A DNA stretch of 64,000 bases from Sipunculus nudus (taxonomy: Eukaryota; Annelida; Sipuncula; Golfingiida; Sipunculidae): NCBI GenBank assembly GCA_026874595.1, contig CM049317.1, forward strand, positions 31,168,901 through 31,232,900, read 5' to 3'. Position numbers and translations under genes: made by a program. The notes under the pieces were generated by a model. That model saw nothing but the letters and a program-made list of their open reading frames with translations, did no database searches and was not told where the DNA came from. Positions within the stretch are counted from its first letter, which is position 1. Each line of letters begins with the position of its first letter. Of the stretch, positions 13,974 to 26,142 are shown piece by piece.

Positions 13974-14667
13974 ATGACCCCTACAGTTTTTCCGGTAAAT
14001 ATTAGGTTTCTTCTTTTTCTCCTAGATAGATGTGAACGGCAATTACTTATCAACTTCTCAAGAAATAAATTTAAAATATCTATGATTCACTTTTACAAAG
14101 AAGGGCTAGATGCCTGGATGAGGGTCAGAGAAAGAGTTCGTGGAAGGCTAGAGACATTGCAGCGAGAAGAAATAAAAAGACTACTGAGGAGACAGCTGCA
14201 TTAGTGATGCTGATCGGACATGTCATTTATCTACCGAAAGAGGATTCTGGATTTACCCTAAGGATTGTTTCGTGATATTGTTCGATATCATGCTTCTGGA
14301 TTTACCAAAAGAGGATTCTAGATTTACCTAAGGATCGTTATGTGATATTATTCGATATCATGTTTGGATTTACCAAAGGATTAAAAGTGTTTTTTTGTGT
14401 GATTTTATGGATTTTTCCAATGGAGTTTACCAGGAACCACTTGGATATTACCAAATCTTTTTGTGGTGTAACATGTGCTAAAATATGACAGGAAGGACAG
14501 TTTAGATTAATAAAAGGACTTGTATCTTTCTTTTTCAGGTTTATGTCGTATATTGTTCTTTTATATTTTAATTAATGATTTTTTTTATTATGTTTTGTCA
14601 TTTCAGGCGCAGCCGACAGGGTGGTGGAGATTTTCGCTACGCTACAATCTTCTAAGGGGGAGGGAAA
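13974..14667 (+). mobile_element. 3' internal remnant of an LTR retrotransposon, ending in a polypurine tract
   Basis: This stretch lies immediately 5' of the LTR. It ends in a purine run 'AAGGGGGAGGGAAA' (14654-14667), which fits the polypurine tract that primes plus-strand synthesis. A 76-codon frame (13974-14204) has a charged, arginine-rich, helix-like C-terminal half. I do not recognise it as gag, pol or env. The 5' LTR, primer binding site and pol are absent, so the element is truncated. The left boundary is unknown; the P-block copy ends near 13960. Confidence 0.5.
14232..14380 (+). repeat. About 70 bp tandem duplication (2+ copies)
   Basis: Two consecutive copies begin at 14232 and 14303 ('TACC[G/A]AAAGAGGATTCT'), each with a 'GATATTrTTCGATATCAT' segment, and a third partial start lies at 14371. 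They lie inside the presumed LTR-element internal region. I see no coding role. Confidence 0.75.
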
Positions 14668-15327
14668 TGTAGTGAATGCAGGCCACAGAAAGTTTTACAT
14701 GCTTGCATGTGTGAGCCGGCCTGCTCTCGGGGAATATATTATGTAACGGGACTAGCGCCGGTCCGATCTACGAAGCTTGACCAGGGCTGCGCGGTTACCG
14801 CAGCAGGGGTATCTGACCCGGCGGACCCCGCCTGAGCGATAACCGGCCGCCCTTTAGCCTATATATAGAGCTGCGGCTCACGCTGGTCATTCAATGTGTG
14901 TCACTCCGTGTCTTGAGTACAGCCCTCATTTGATTACACTTTTATTTGGATTACCCCCTCGATGCAGCCCTGATTTGATTACGCTTTTATTATTTGGATT
15001 ACCTGTCACGGAATTAGTGTTCTGTTTACCTGGGATTACCATTGAACTTTATTTGGGATTAAGTCGGCCTTGATCTACAGTAGCGAGAATAGAAACAACG
15101 ACCTACGGCTTCGTCTGCGGCCATCACCCGACGGCAACATCAGCGTATCGCTGTAAGTGTACTTTGGTATTTGTTACATATTAAATGATATTTTTCTATC
15201 TTGCTGCCTCGTTTATTTATGTATGTTAAGCGGCATGCGACCGTGCGTCAACTGCTAGTGTCTAAGACCCCAGCCGTTAAATTACCCGAACCTACGTCAG
15301 TCACATACAATCCCCCCGGATGTTACA
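14668..15327 (+). mobile_element. Long terminal repeat (3' LTR) of a Ty3/gypsy-like element
   Basis: The segment begins TGTAGTG directly after the polypurine tract and ends ATGTTACA, giving the TG...CA termini of an LTR. A competing left boundary is 14742, where TGTAAC makes a 6 bp perfect inverted match with the terminal GTTACA; that would make the LTR 586 bp rather than 660 bp. It is much more GC-rich than its neighbours and has a clear TATA box. No flanking direct repeat is seen, as expected if only the 3' end survives. No second LTR is present in the window. Assignment to Ty3/gypsy is by general form only. Confidence 0.7.
14860..14868 (+). promoter_or_regulatory. TATA box of the LTR promoter
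   Basis: TATATATAG lies in a GC-rich context about 120-190 bp inside the LTR, as expected for a U3/R boundary. Transcription would start roughly 25-30 bp downstream, near 14895. Confidence 0.55.
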
Positions 15328-15363
15328 ATACCCATAATAGAATTGTAAAAGGCTCTTATATAA

Positions 15364-15777
15364 ACTTACATTATTAACCCCTTATGCTCGTTATGTCTTG
15401 TCAAAACATCTCTTCATTGCTTTGCTAAAGTCGGTTTCAGAACGAAAGATCCACTGCCAGAACCAACCAATGACGACCCAACGCCAAACATCTCCAGGGA
15501 GGAGTTTGAGGAGTATGTAGCGATGGATGCTGCTACTGAGATCTGTGCCTCAGTCGTCGGTAATACATCTGCCGAGGATGAAAAAGATGATGAACCAGCA
15601 TCACTCCCAACTACTACATCAAGACAGGCAATGCAGGCGTTAGCAACACTCCGCCGTTATTTGGAGCAGTCAGATAAGTCTCAGTGCCAAACACTTTTAC
15701 GCACTGGAGACACACGTGCAAGACACAGCTTAACTCACCGTAAACGGAAGCAAATCACAGAGTTGTTTAGGTGTTAA
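15364..15777 (+). pseudogene. C-terminal fragment of a Tigger/pogo-type (CENP-B-like) transposase
   Basis: The frame is open from 15364, and the segment that resembles the family starts near 15415 ('HCFAKVGF'), upstream of the first ATG at 15523. Tigger/pogo transposases have an 'NCFRKAGF'-type motif after the DDE domain. It is followed here by an acidic linker, 'EEFEEYVAMD' and a late 'ALATLRRYLEQ' helix, matching the usual C-terminal tail of this family. The N-terminal helix-turn-helix and catalytic DDE core are missing. The frame starts just 37 bp after the LTR end, so the LTR element probably truncated it or inserted beside it. It stops cleanly at TAA 15775-15777. Pogo-type MITEs elsewhere in the window (39450, 48103) could have used this transposase family. 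Confidence 0.7.
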
Positions 15778-16189
15778 CATGATGTAAATTACATCGGACA
15801 TTTTACATATTTTGCGTATTTTTTTGTATGTGAAGTATATTGCCTATGTTAATATATGCTATCTTTAATAATTCTCTTTTGCTTGGCTTTAAATGTGTTC
15901 TCTTATATATATTTTTATTTTTAATATAAGTTATCTAATACTGGTGTTTTTATTCTTTATTACAATACGAATAGTGTTACAACATACATACTAAATAAGA
16001 TATTCGGCGGTCTAATCGATCATTCGGCTTCCCCTGACACATGGTAGACGGTGAACTTGGCCTTAATGCAACTTCGGTTAATTGCAACAAATTTTCTTGA
16101 CAAAAGCCTCTTGCAATGAAGCTGCTTCTTCTGTAAAACCAATAAAATAATGACAAATACTTTCGTTATTTTGCCACGCAATAAAATAT

Positions 16190-17310
16190 CCCATGGTACA
16201 CGTTTTGCACAAAACACGAAATTTAAGGCCCACTATATTTTCTGAGTCTTCATTAATACAATTAATATTATCACAAAAATGTTCACACTGGCCTCTCAGA
16301 TGACATGACTAGTTGCGGAGGGGCGGGGATGCGTCTAAAATATGTAAATCGACTTACCTACATTAACAGTTAAAGGCATTGTCCACTAACCAGACACATG
16401 ATCAGTACAGGTTTTGTGTATTTTCACTCCCTGGCACAAAACCCATAAGCACACAAATCACAGAAGCTTATAACCATAAGCATATGCAGCTGGTTGGGGC
16501 TGACAACGCTGTAAATCATAGAGTGCGATCAGAATCACGGTATCCTTAGCTTTAGCTTTATCTTTATGTCTTTCATTTATATTTATAGAAAATATCCATC
16601 CATCCGATCAATATTTGGTATACTTGCTGTTGTTAGTCATACAAGTAGCCGATAATAAACAGTTCAGGTAACACTTGTAACATGAAAAGGTCCCAATCGG
16701 AATTGTCTGCATCAGCACCTTTGTTGTACTGATTGCAGAGCAGTCTGTTGTGCAATGCTGTGTATTAAACTAGTTTTACTGATAAGAATTAAACCGGTAT
16801 TGTCTGCATGTGAAATATCACAGTCACTCATTTGTATTGGTTTTGTCAAATAAATGTTAGCGTGTACGGTTTATAAGATATATAACCCTAAACTGATTTG
16901 AAAATGCCAAAATGTTCCAGTTTATCGGTCTGTGCAACATTTCGTCGATGGTACCCATGCATAAACATTATCCGAGAACATAGGCGTCAGCTAACAACAT
17001 TACCCCATAACATGGCAAAGAAATACGTTAAGGTTTATCAAGTGTAGCCAATGCTTGGAATAAAGTTCATTATATGAAATATCAGTCACGTCCGTGGAGA
17101 ATATTTCTTACTATTGAAAGAAAAATGAAGAGTGATTTTTATAAAAAAAAAGTAATTATATTAATACATAAGTAAATGGTTACCCGCAATCTTATCAACA
17201 CAGCAAGTGTCTTCTGCCATCATTTGATAGGTACAGTTTCCTGTAGATTATTTGCTTATATATATATATATACAACTATGACACGTTTGTAGAGTTCCTT
17301 TCAAATAAAA
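16190..17310 (+). repeat. Long unit, copy 1: P block
   Basis: Aligns with 26130-27100, 38815-40300 (interrupted by a MITE) and 45370-46000. Shared anchors are 'GTTTTGCACAA' near 16200 and 38820, 'TTTTCCGAGTCT'-type sequence near 16245 and 38860, 'ATTAACAGTTAAAGGC' near 16362 (the empty site for the 25.8 kb SINE), and 'CAACATTTCGTCGATGGTAC' at 16935-16955. The tail (17150-17290, 'CATAAGTAAATGGT' and 'CTATGACACGTTTGTA') matches 41050-41190. No intact frame is shared by all copies. Confidence 0.85.
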
Positions 17311-17959
17311 CTGACACATAAACATTTATCCATACATTCGTTCTGGTTGTGGAATTTTAAGTTGAGGTGAATTTGAAATTATATATTCAAAATGGCTTAA
17401 ATACGATATCTCTTGCTACGTACTCTGCAAAAGTCCTTTCCGCCAGACCAAAAAAGAGCTGTAAAGCTGGGTATACATAACGCAGGTAATTGTCTTCCCT
17501 AGTGTGTTTGTCTTCACCGAGATGTCGCCATGGTTATTACAGGTTTCAATAGCATCTCTCCATGCATGAGAGATACGTGGTTTTCAGGTACAGACATTTG
17601 TTTCATATTTATGTGATGGTGCAGGGCAATTTACCACCATAAAATATAAAGTTCTACCAAAACATAGACACTATTTAAACGAAAAATTATTCAATATCAT
17701 TCTTGTGAAAGGCTGATTTAAAAAACTAGAATGACGGATAGACAAAGTACAGTTTTGGGTAATTTTTCTTAAATAAATTGTTTTATCCAATAATTTGTTT
17801 AAACATAATTATCCTTGCCTTGTCTTTTTTCTCCATCCAACAATGACAAGAAAAAGGTAGCGTCTTATTTCACATATATCAAGTTAAAATTTACAGCAAG
17901 TAATTTAAAGGTATATAAAAAATTGCAGTATGTCTTTATCTCACGCTGTTACCTAAAAG

Positions 17960-18260
17960 GGCTGAATAGAAAGGTTTTAATGTGAATATTGATCACAAAA
18001 TCCATATGGAAATCCATGCACTTACCATCAAACCTCTTTTATACATTGTGCTTTTAAAGATATTACAGTATATGTGTGTATCTTTACCATAGCAAGACTA
18101 GAGGTCTAATCTTGCGCATGAACGACAACACCCAACCAAGGAGAAAAAAGAAACTGTTTGGAAGCTAAAAACAAGTAAACCATGAAAACGCGCGGTACGG
18201 CTACCAGGTAGTGTGTGCGCTTGATCTATGATTTGTGCTACTTGCCATATAGCACTATTT
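17960..18260 (+). repeat. Long unit, copy 1: Q block
   Basis: Matches 34430-34640: 'CCTCTTTTATACATTG' at 18033-18048 versus 34453-34468, then 'CATAGCAAGA' and 'GAAAACGCG' followed by a GGTACGGCT/GGGACGGCT motif. It is non-coding, with stops in all frames. Confidence 0.8.
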
Positions 18261-18437
18261 AAGAGAAATATTTAGTATCTACAGTCTGCATGCGAGGGAC
18301 ATGCGTTGCTTCACTGACATATCTAACACTAACAAAGTTCCATTGAATAAAATTAACCAGATTATAACCTCCTATCAATTAAATAAATGTTTGGGCCCAC
18401 CAGGGCCTACTTTAAATGGGAAATAATCCAAATCAAC

Positions 18438-18440
<3 letters not shown>

Positions 18441-18474
<34 letters not shown>
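18441..18474. repeat. (TA)n microsatellite
   Basis: A pure TA run of about 34 bp between the Q and R blocks of copy 1. Confidence 0.95.
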
Positions 18475-18478
<4 letters not shown>

Positions 18479-18639
18479 TAATTCTTGTCAAAAGATGCAT
18501 ATCAGAGTTATTCTGAACATTTTGTTGTGTAACTATTAATTCATTATATATGAAACTAATCAGGTTCATCATTTCCATCAAATTAAAGGAAAATAGCTGC
18601 ATGAACAATTTTGAAGTTCTAGTAACATGTTATGAATCA

Positions 18640-19771
18640 TATTGGCCATCATGTACAGGTGCGTCAGGAGTATCTGTTCATTTGGTTCCACTTCCTGAAT
18701 TCCTATAAATAATTGACATGCGGACGACTGATCACGAGGAAGCTTTAAGGAGCGGGATTGAATACGTGTCAGATTTTCTGTAAGAATCTGGTGTTTCAGT
18801 ATTCTCTTGCCTACCAGTGCTTCAGGACCCTGTTCAGTATCTAACGTCTCACAAGTTGGCTAATATTTATGGTAACCAACCCGTACAGCCTTGTGAACGT
18901 CATTAAATGATTCATTCTTGAGAAAACGATATACATTAGATTATCATATTGATAACCGTGCGCTCCATTGTCTGCGCACTGTCCGTATAAAAATATACCC
19001 CCATTTAAATTAAAATTTTAACCGTTGATTTAAAGTAAACAATATTTCTTTGCAAACGCGCAAAGAGGATAAGAAAAAAAGACCTACATTAATTCTTCTT
19101 GTGTGTCCGTCATTTGAATAAAAGAACAAACAAACTGCGACTTCTCACAGAACGCCAATTCTGTGCACATATATATAACAAACAGCATGAGTAAGATCTG
19201 GAAATAACTTCCTCTCTTTCGTTATTGGACCATATTAAACTGAACTGTCAGCCAGAAACTACAAGGAAGCAAACTATATATATATATAATATACTGCAAA
19301 AGGACGAGTTGGATCCACCAAATATAACCTTGACCGGTGGTGGGGTTATTTTATTGATTTTATACATTGTATTGAATACTTGAAAGGTGATTTTAACTAT
19401 ATACGAGAATATTTAGTCGGTTGGTTAAGTGAGTAGATGATTATGTATCGATAAATATATACCGTGTGTGTACAAGAATCCTTGGTGTATTACCCATGTC
19501 ATTAATTCTCTAAATAATAAAAAAAAAACCCATAAGAACATCACCATATAGGGCTTTCTGCGTTCGTCTTAACGTACCCAGATTTATCAGTTTATTAATA
19601 TATAAACTTTGGCTATAAAATGTGTGCCAAAGCAAATGTGTGAATTTGTACACATACAATTAAAGTACAATAAAACCTCGAAATTACAACAACCTAAGGA
19701 CATTGATAAAGTGGTCGTCTAAGTGAGGTATCATATGAAGAGCAAAAAGGATTAGGACCGTGGTGGTGAAG

Positions 19772-19839
<68 letters not shown>

Positions 19840-20150
19840 TTTCTTAAAAACGGTATCAGAAAATAGTGCATTACTGGTTGTTAAACAGCTTAGGGGACAT
19901 TTATACATTATATGAGTTCAGTTGTTGGTATACCCTCAACTACAACTTAAGCGCCCCTCATCATAAGATGAGGTTGTACGGCCATTACCAGAAAAATCCA
20001 CACCAGGTTGACCTCTCCGTAAGAAGGAACATAAACATGCACATATATAATTTATCACATGTAGGATATTTTTTTTAATTTTTGAAACTTTGAACAACTT
20101 GTAAAGAGGGTTATAAGAGAGTCCTATTTTAGAGAGACCAAGCCTTACAA
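18640..20150 (+). repeat. Long unit, copy 1: R block
   Basis: Matches 51640-54170 and, for its second half, 35100-35330. Anchors are the sequence around 19140-19200 (AACGCCAATTCTGTGC...) versus 51860-51910, 'AACGTACCCAGATTTA' at 19571-19586 versus 35119-35135, 'GTGGTCGTCT' at 19711 versus 35231, and 'ATGAGTTCAGTT' near 19912 versus 53900. A large (TA)n array sits inside it at the same place as in the 35 kb copy. Non-coding. Confidence 0.85.
19773..19836. repeat. (TA)n microsatellite inside the R block
   Basis: A pure TA run of about 64 bp. The R block at 35328-35370 carries a TA run after the same GTGGTCGTCT flank, so the microsatellite predates duplication of the unit. Confidence 0.97.
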
Positions 20151-22449
20151 ATATTCAAAGTTTAGTATGTTGGTTGGCTTTCGATAAGATAAAACCGACT
20201 ACCCAAAACACTGAATAGTAAAATAAATAGACCGATACACGCCCTTGCATGTCGGGATACCGGGTGTTTTCATAAAAGGCGGCAGAGTTTTGATCAACAA
20301 AAAGTCACCGCTAGGGTTTCGAAAAATGGTCACCACTGAGATAAAGTAAACTGTTTTGGTGTGTGTATTTTACGTGACTGGTCTTATAAACACGGTACAT
20401 CGTCAGTTCAAAGGAATGTCCGGTTGACTGAAGATTGTCGAGTATGTTTTCAAGTTCAAAATATGTATGGCACATGGCTGAAACCCCGTTCGGTACTGTT
20501 TTACATTGGTTTCATAAACCATAAACCAATTTCCTTATATTATTTTTTTTGTATTTATAGTAATTGCATTCTTCATTAAATGGATCAATAAAAACAAATT
20601 TACTATTTTATTTTTATTAAGTGGCCTTATAACATTATAATGTAATGGCTTCAATAAACAATGCTCTGATCTGTTTTTCATGTGCTCTTGTACCCTATAA
20701 TTGACATTATTATATAATAGCTTTGTTCAAATCACATTTGTTCAACTTGTTTTTAATTATGAATAAATATATTTAAAGTTTAGACAGAGATTAAGATTTA
20801 TCAGTTCAGATACATAACTGAGTTAGAACATCACGTCTTTACAAATCATGTTATTCATGGTTTAACTATAAGAATAATAGTTAATTTATATTTTTAAATT
20901 TAATTTGTGTTGTCATTTTTTTCACATCAACTTTTGTTTAAAAATGTTCAAATGAATATAATCTCGTTTATAATTTTACTAGAATATTCATCAGTTGTTA
21001 TGGGTTGTTAAAATTTATTTTCAGATTGTTCTTGAATTGATATAGCTTTTGTTTAATGAATACATAATGTGTATATAACATTTTAAAAAAGTTCTGTTCT
21101 GAAATAGATTTTGCTTAAAGACAGAATCCCCGCAATCAAGCTTGCAGCAAACATATCAGCTGTTAACACCTTTATTTCACTTAGAATTGAGAACATACTG
21201 AAGACTCACTGTTAATCCCTTAATGTTTATTTTAAAAGTGACAAGAGGTATTTTTTTTACCTTGTATGTAATCATTCTTAAAATGTGCATATGACAAGTC
21301 AATCTTCAGTATCTCACTTTTTCCAGAATTGTAAAAGCAAGAAAACACACTTTTGTTAAGCACGCCCTAATATGTCTTAAGTTTGATAATCTCTCTGACG
21401 TGAATTTGCACATATATGTATTTAAAATCAAATCTTGTATATGTTTGGGGGTAGTGATCTCACCATACTATAGAATTCCTTGTTCTCTTGAATGTATGCG
21501 GTTGTTATGTATAAACTTTAATTTTGCTTTTCTGAAAATGTCAAATAAACTGACCTTTTTTTAAAATCTCATGTTCAGCTCTTTTTAAACGGAAGTGTTG
21601 CACAATCTTCCTGTTGTTTGTGTATGTGTATGATTAATCGCTAAGTGAATGTCATGAAATAGATCTCTATTGTAACATGAGCATATTGATATGTCATGAT
21701 TTTTCACCTACCCTTAACTGGTTATAGGCTGTCGGTGTAAATTTATTTGACTTTGCCAGGGAGCCAACCTTAATTTATTTGAACACCTTGTACTGTAAAC
21801 TGAACATGCCTTTACTATCCTTTACACACATTACTACCTGTACAACACAATCCATAATAAGGAATTTCATGCATTTGTAAGAATGTACCCAAACAATATA
21901 ACATTATAAACATGTTTCAGACAATTCAGATATACTATATATAGTGAAGTATTTTCCTCCTTATTAATGTTCATAAATCTGCCGTCATGACATTTTACTT
22001 TATACATTTAAACACAAAAGAAACACTGATTCCTGGTGAACTTGATATAATCATTAATCAACTATGCACTCAAAGCTCAATCTTTTGGCATTTCATGTCT
22101 TTCGACTTCACAGATGTTCCAAGTTCAAATCGTGCTTGGTTTAATATTCTAATCACACAAGGTAATCAATCCCTGTTTATTTACCAATAATCTTAAATAC
22201 TGCATATAATTTTCCTTGATGATCCGTTTTTTTTTAATTTGATGGTGGTTTAAGATAAAACACTTTTACGTTCATGGCATTTTAAGGAAACTTTGTAACA
22301 AATTGAGAGTTACTAGTATTATAATACACAATAAACTACCTAATTACTAATTTATTACTGACAAACAGTTTAACCTTTTAGTTCACCTTTTAAACTGTTG
22401 GGATAACATTGATCAATGTTGATATTGATGTTAATATTCTCAATAGCAA
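20151..22449. other. No recognisable gene; AT-rich spacer
   Basis: Very AT-rich with short scattered frames only. The corresponding interval between R and N in the 54-55 kb copy is about 1.1 kb (and contains the M block), so part of this 2.3 kb may be an unrecognised insertion. I found no terminal repeats to define one. Confidence 0.5.
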
Positions 22450-23400
22450 ACATACATGTTTTCTGGTGTAGTTCAAAGTGGCTGGAATATATGACGAGGA
22501 TTCATCCTCCTTGAATAGTAAATGCAAGTCACATGAGGTCTATCACATCACTTATGAAAGATTGAAAAGACCTGGTACCCTTAGGCCACATTACCACAGT
22601 AAGGGTCTGTGCACCTAGTTTATTATACAACGTTGGGCTAATACGTAAATACGTAAATTCTGTTTTCTCAATTATGACTTGTATGTATGTGTGAGAAAGA
22701 GGATAAACTTTGCTTTGAACCAGAATCGACCTTACAATTTCCGATCTGTTGATTATCTAATAGAGGTTAAATAATCAATTACCTAATAGAGGTCTCCTTT
22801 AATTCTAAGCAGCGAATTCTTATAAAAAGATCATGGCCGGCTGATCGGGTATTCCTCCCCCTACTCACACACGCGCGCGTGTGCCCCAAAAGTACAATTC
22901 CAGCAAAGACAAGCTCTGTGAAGTACATTATTATATAGGTTCAACACGACAATTATATAAAATGATAAAGATATTTCGAGCATTGACATTGTCATTACGA
23001 CGATGAGATCACTTGTATGCCACTCATGGTAAAGATGATTCATTTATAGTCTGGCTAAGTATACCGATCCATAGGAGGTAATTCGATTGACTAGGAATGT
23101 ACATTAGCAATGAAGAGAACCCTTTGTGTTTTGTGTAATTATTTATACCATGACAAAAGAAATTTTATGGTGTTACAGTGTCCCTGTCGTACCCCGTGAG
23201 CCGAGCAGAGACTTTCACGAAGACTCCAATGGCGCATGAACTGCTATGCGTCACAAAACGTTACCAGGAAGGATCTGCAGTGAACCACATATTTCTGCCT
23301 AGGTATCATTCATGGGCAATGGTAAGTCATTTCACGTTACAGACAATACATGAGTCACGAATAGATCTTATCAGGAATAGTTCTTTTTAATCACTTTGTT
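22450..23400 (+). repeat. Long unit, copy 1: N block
   Basis: Matches 55300-56360. Anchors are a 20-base exact match 'AAAGATTGAAAAGACCTGGT' at 22557-22576 and 55386-55405, 'TTCTAAGCAGCGAATT' at 22803-22818 and 55694-55709, and the run at 23085-23200 (GTACAT...AGCAATGA...GAACCCT...GTGAGCC) versus 56235-56357. Non-coding. Confidence 0.88.
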
Positions 23401-25770
23401 TTACTGATATATAAAACAAACTATAGTGTTTACAGGGAAATGATTTTACTCAGTCATGTGATAATCTCTCGAAAATTTACACGAAGGGCCATATTCATAA
23501 AACGGTTGAGGGATGAGAAATCATTCGACAGTTATATGTTGTGTCAACCATGGAATATAATACGTGTGATCTTTCAATCAGTCGGTCAGCAGCCCATGTC
23601 GTTCGTGGTCGACAGTTTACTTAATTTGAATCTTCAGCTTTAAAATTGTCAATGCTACATCAGGCAGGGGGTTGAGAGGAACATTGTCTTTAATAGCTCG
23701 TAAATGTTATAAGTTTGCGTCGCATTAGACTGTTGCTGCCATAATTTCCTGGCCTCTAAGATAGCTAATGATATCCGTTTTCCTGTGCAATCTGCCTGCC
23801 GTTCATTTGCCACGTCCGTTTTTCCCTTCTTGTTCTCTGAGTATCAGATGTATTTTCTAAGGGGCACAATTATCTCTCAGGTAGACTGTGTATCATTGGT
23901 CTTTTCTTCTTATGTGCTTTGCGTTTCATATGTGCTTTTTTTCGAGGTAAGTTTATTTTTCGGGAACCCATTCATACATCTTTAGTTATACCGTGTCTGA
24001 AGGGATAAATTCATGGGGACGATTCAATACAGAATGGTTTACTCTTAGACAGGAAAAGCCAGGAATACAGCAGTGCAACATAAGAATCAGATTATAGATA
24101 AGTTGAGCCACACACAATTTTCATAGTATGTATTAATTGGCCAAGCTGAAATAATCTAGGAATGTGATTATTATGATATGATACACTGGCACAGGGAAAA
24201 TTACAGGGATCAGTCTGAAATACATTAAATCATAACAGAAAATGAAATAAACAAATATAAAACTAAAAGGTATTAACATAATGTAGTGGTTTATCAAAGG
24301 ATACCATTCTATTATTAATAATTTATTAAGTCATGTATATTTGTCAATGTTAGCTTACTGCCCGCCGTCATAACTTGGTATTACTGATATAACTGAAAAG
24401 AGAAATCCGCAATAGGCCCTACATATAGCAAAAATTATCTTGGAAAAAGGCAATGTGATAAACTTTGTGTCGATACATTGAAGAGAGAGACAGACAATAA
24501 AGATGGAAAAAATCATTAGGTATTACAAAGTAGCATTAAAGAAAACTGTAAATGGGTTGTAAACAGCAAACCCGATTGTTATGGCTGCTACTCTGTTTAA
24601 CAGAAGAGGCATCGGTACTATATCTACACTTGGATTCAAGTTCAAATGTTGCCACTTTTACCACCTACAGGTAAGAAATGGATTTTGCCTGATAGCTTTG
24701 TAAAAAGAAAAGTTTTAGCATTTTAGGCAGGAGTCAATTCGGGCGCCTATTGTTAAATGCACATGAAGCAGGACTTTCCCAGAAATACAGATATACAGAG
24801 TGTAGATTCAGACAGAGGGGTTTATTGTCCATGATTTCGTTGGTTAAGAAAAACCCCACAGATTCATGACAATAAAAAAGTACAGCTTCTTTTGGGTTTT
24901 ATATAAAGGTACGTAAAATTGCTGAATGTCATTCAGACATGTGATACATATGCCGAATAAATTTCCCTGTGAAGTACTAATAAGGCCATTATTTATACAA
25001 ATTCAAATTGCCAATAATAAGATCCATACATAGCTCCTGAATAGACAATTATAGGTCAAATATAGCAATATCAAAACCTTTAAACTCAAAACCTTTCAAC
25101 GCATTTTTCAACATTTGAACTTATTTATTTAGGAACAATGCAACATGTCTATCGTGCAAATAAGCGGTTACTTTGACCACCAACGGTGCAGATGTCAATA
25201 TCGGTAAACGCAGTTACGTCGGCATTTTTTTTATATTGGCATAAATGACAAGGACCATATATACTCATTAGCCTTACCCGGACATCGAATATAAAAAATA
25301 TATATCCGAATATGATCCAAGTGATACTTCTTAAGAATATTGGGCACTGTTGTTGTATACAAATGAGCCTAAATAAGCGTCATATAAACCTAGTATAGCT
25401 AGGTATTAAGTGGGCTAGAAGTGAGTATTCTATATTTTGTATACAAGTAATATATTCATTGGAAAGTTTTATACAAAATTAGAATAGGAAATGAATAATA
25501 TGGTTATTGAAATTTTGCAAAATGAACCTCTACTCTGGTGTCATATAAGATTTATCTGCAACTTCTAAGCATTATGTCACATATTCCAGTCTAATTTCAG
25601 TCTTACCAATCATTATGTTACAGTTAACTTTATGTTCAACTATTTGCGAGAATGACAAAAGCACCTGTTGGTATGGCATGAACTTTATTCCAGACCAATC
25701 CCCAGCGCGTCATGGTAAAGCTTACAGCTAAGTTAGGGAGATGTTTATCCAGGAACCGATATTAACGGTT
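23400..25770 (+). repeat. Long unit, copy 1: O block
   Basis: Matches 37050-39400 and, in part, 41310-42720. Anchors are 'TGGAATATAATAC' (23550 versus 37138), 'GATTATTATGATATGATACA' (24165 versus 37720, and 41670 with two changes), and 'GGAAAGTTTTATACAAAAT' (25460 versus 39161). Frames here are short and not conserved between copies. Confidence 0.88.
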
Positions 25771-25787
25771 AAATGTTTTTATAAAGC

Positions 25788-26142
25788 TTTTTTTGGTGGA
25801 GGTAACCGCCTCCATTTTTAATGCCTAACTGAACTAAGTATATGTACATCTACAGAGTTCCATTCCGGTTTCGGACTACGTGACAGGGGCTTATATCCGA
25901 TTTTTTCCTGGCGTCAACCAAGTTCTGTATACCACTCCTGCGGGACCTGGGTGTGTCATCCCCATGACTAGAACCCCCGAAAGGCGCACTCGTTTATGAG
26001 TGAAACACTACTGATTGGCACAGTCTCCCCATTAAGCCCGCAGAGCGCTCACTCTGGATGGGACCAACCGTAAAAATCTCGGCTGAGATTCGAACTCACG
26101 ATCTCCCGGCTTTGAGTTCTGCGCTCTACCCTGAGCCACAGG
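25788..26142 (-). mobile_element. tRNA-derived SINE
   Basis: On the - strand a tRNA-like head starts near 26142: A box 'TGGCTCAGGGTAGAGCG' (complement of 26122-26138), B box 'GAGTTCGAATCTC' (complement of 26085-26097), and a T-arm in which 4 of 5 stem pairs hold. A T-rich stretch and a body of about 270 bp follow. The element ends in a GGAGG-CGGTTA-CCTCC hairpin and a short A tail (25788-25795 on the + strand reads as T). A second truncated copy is at 62139-62262. The homologous P blocks at 16362 and 39640 lack it, giving an empty site ('ATTAACAGTT'). Confidence 0.88.
26085..26138 (-). promoter_or_regulatory. Internal Pol III promoter (A and B boxes) of the SINE
   Basis: The A box lies within the complement of 26122-26138 and the B box within the complement of 26085-26097. 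The spacing of about 30 bp is normal for a tRNA-type internal promoter. Confidence 0.7.
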
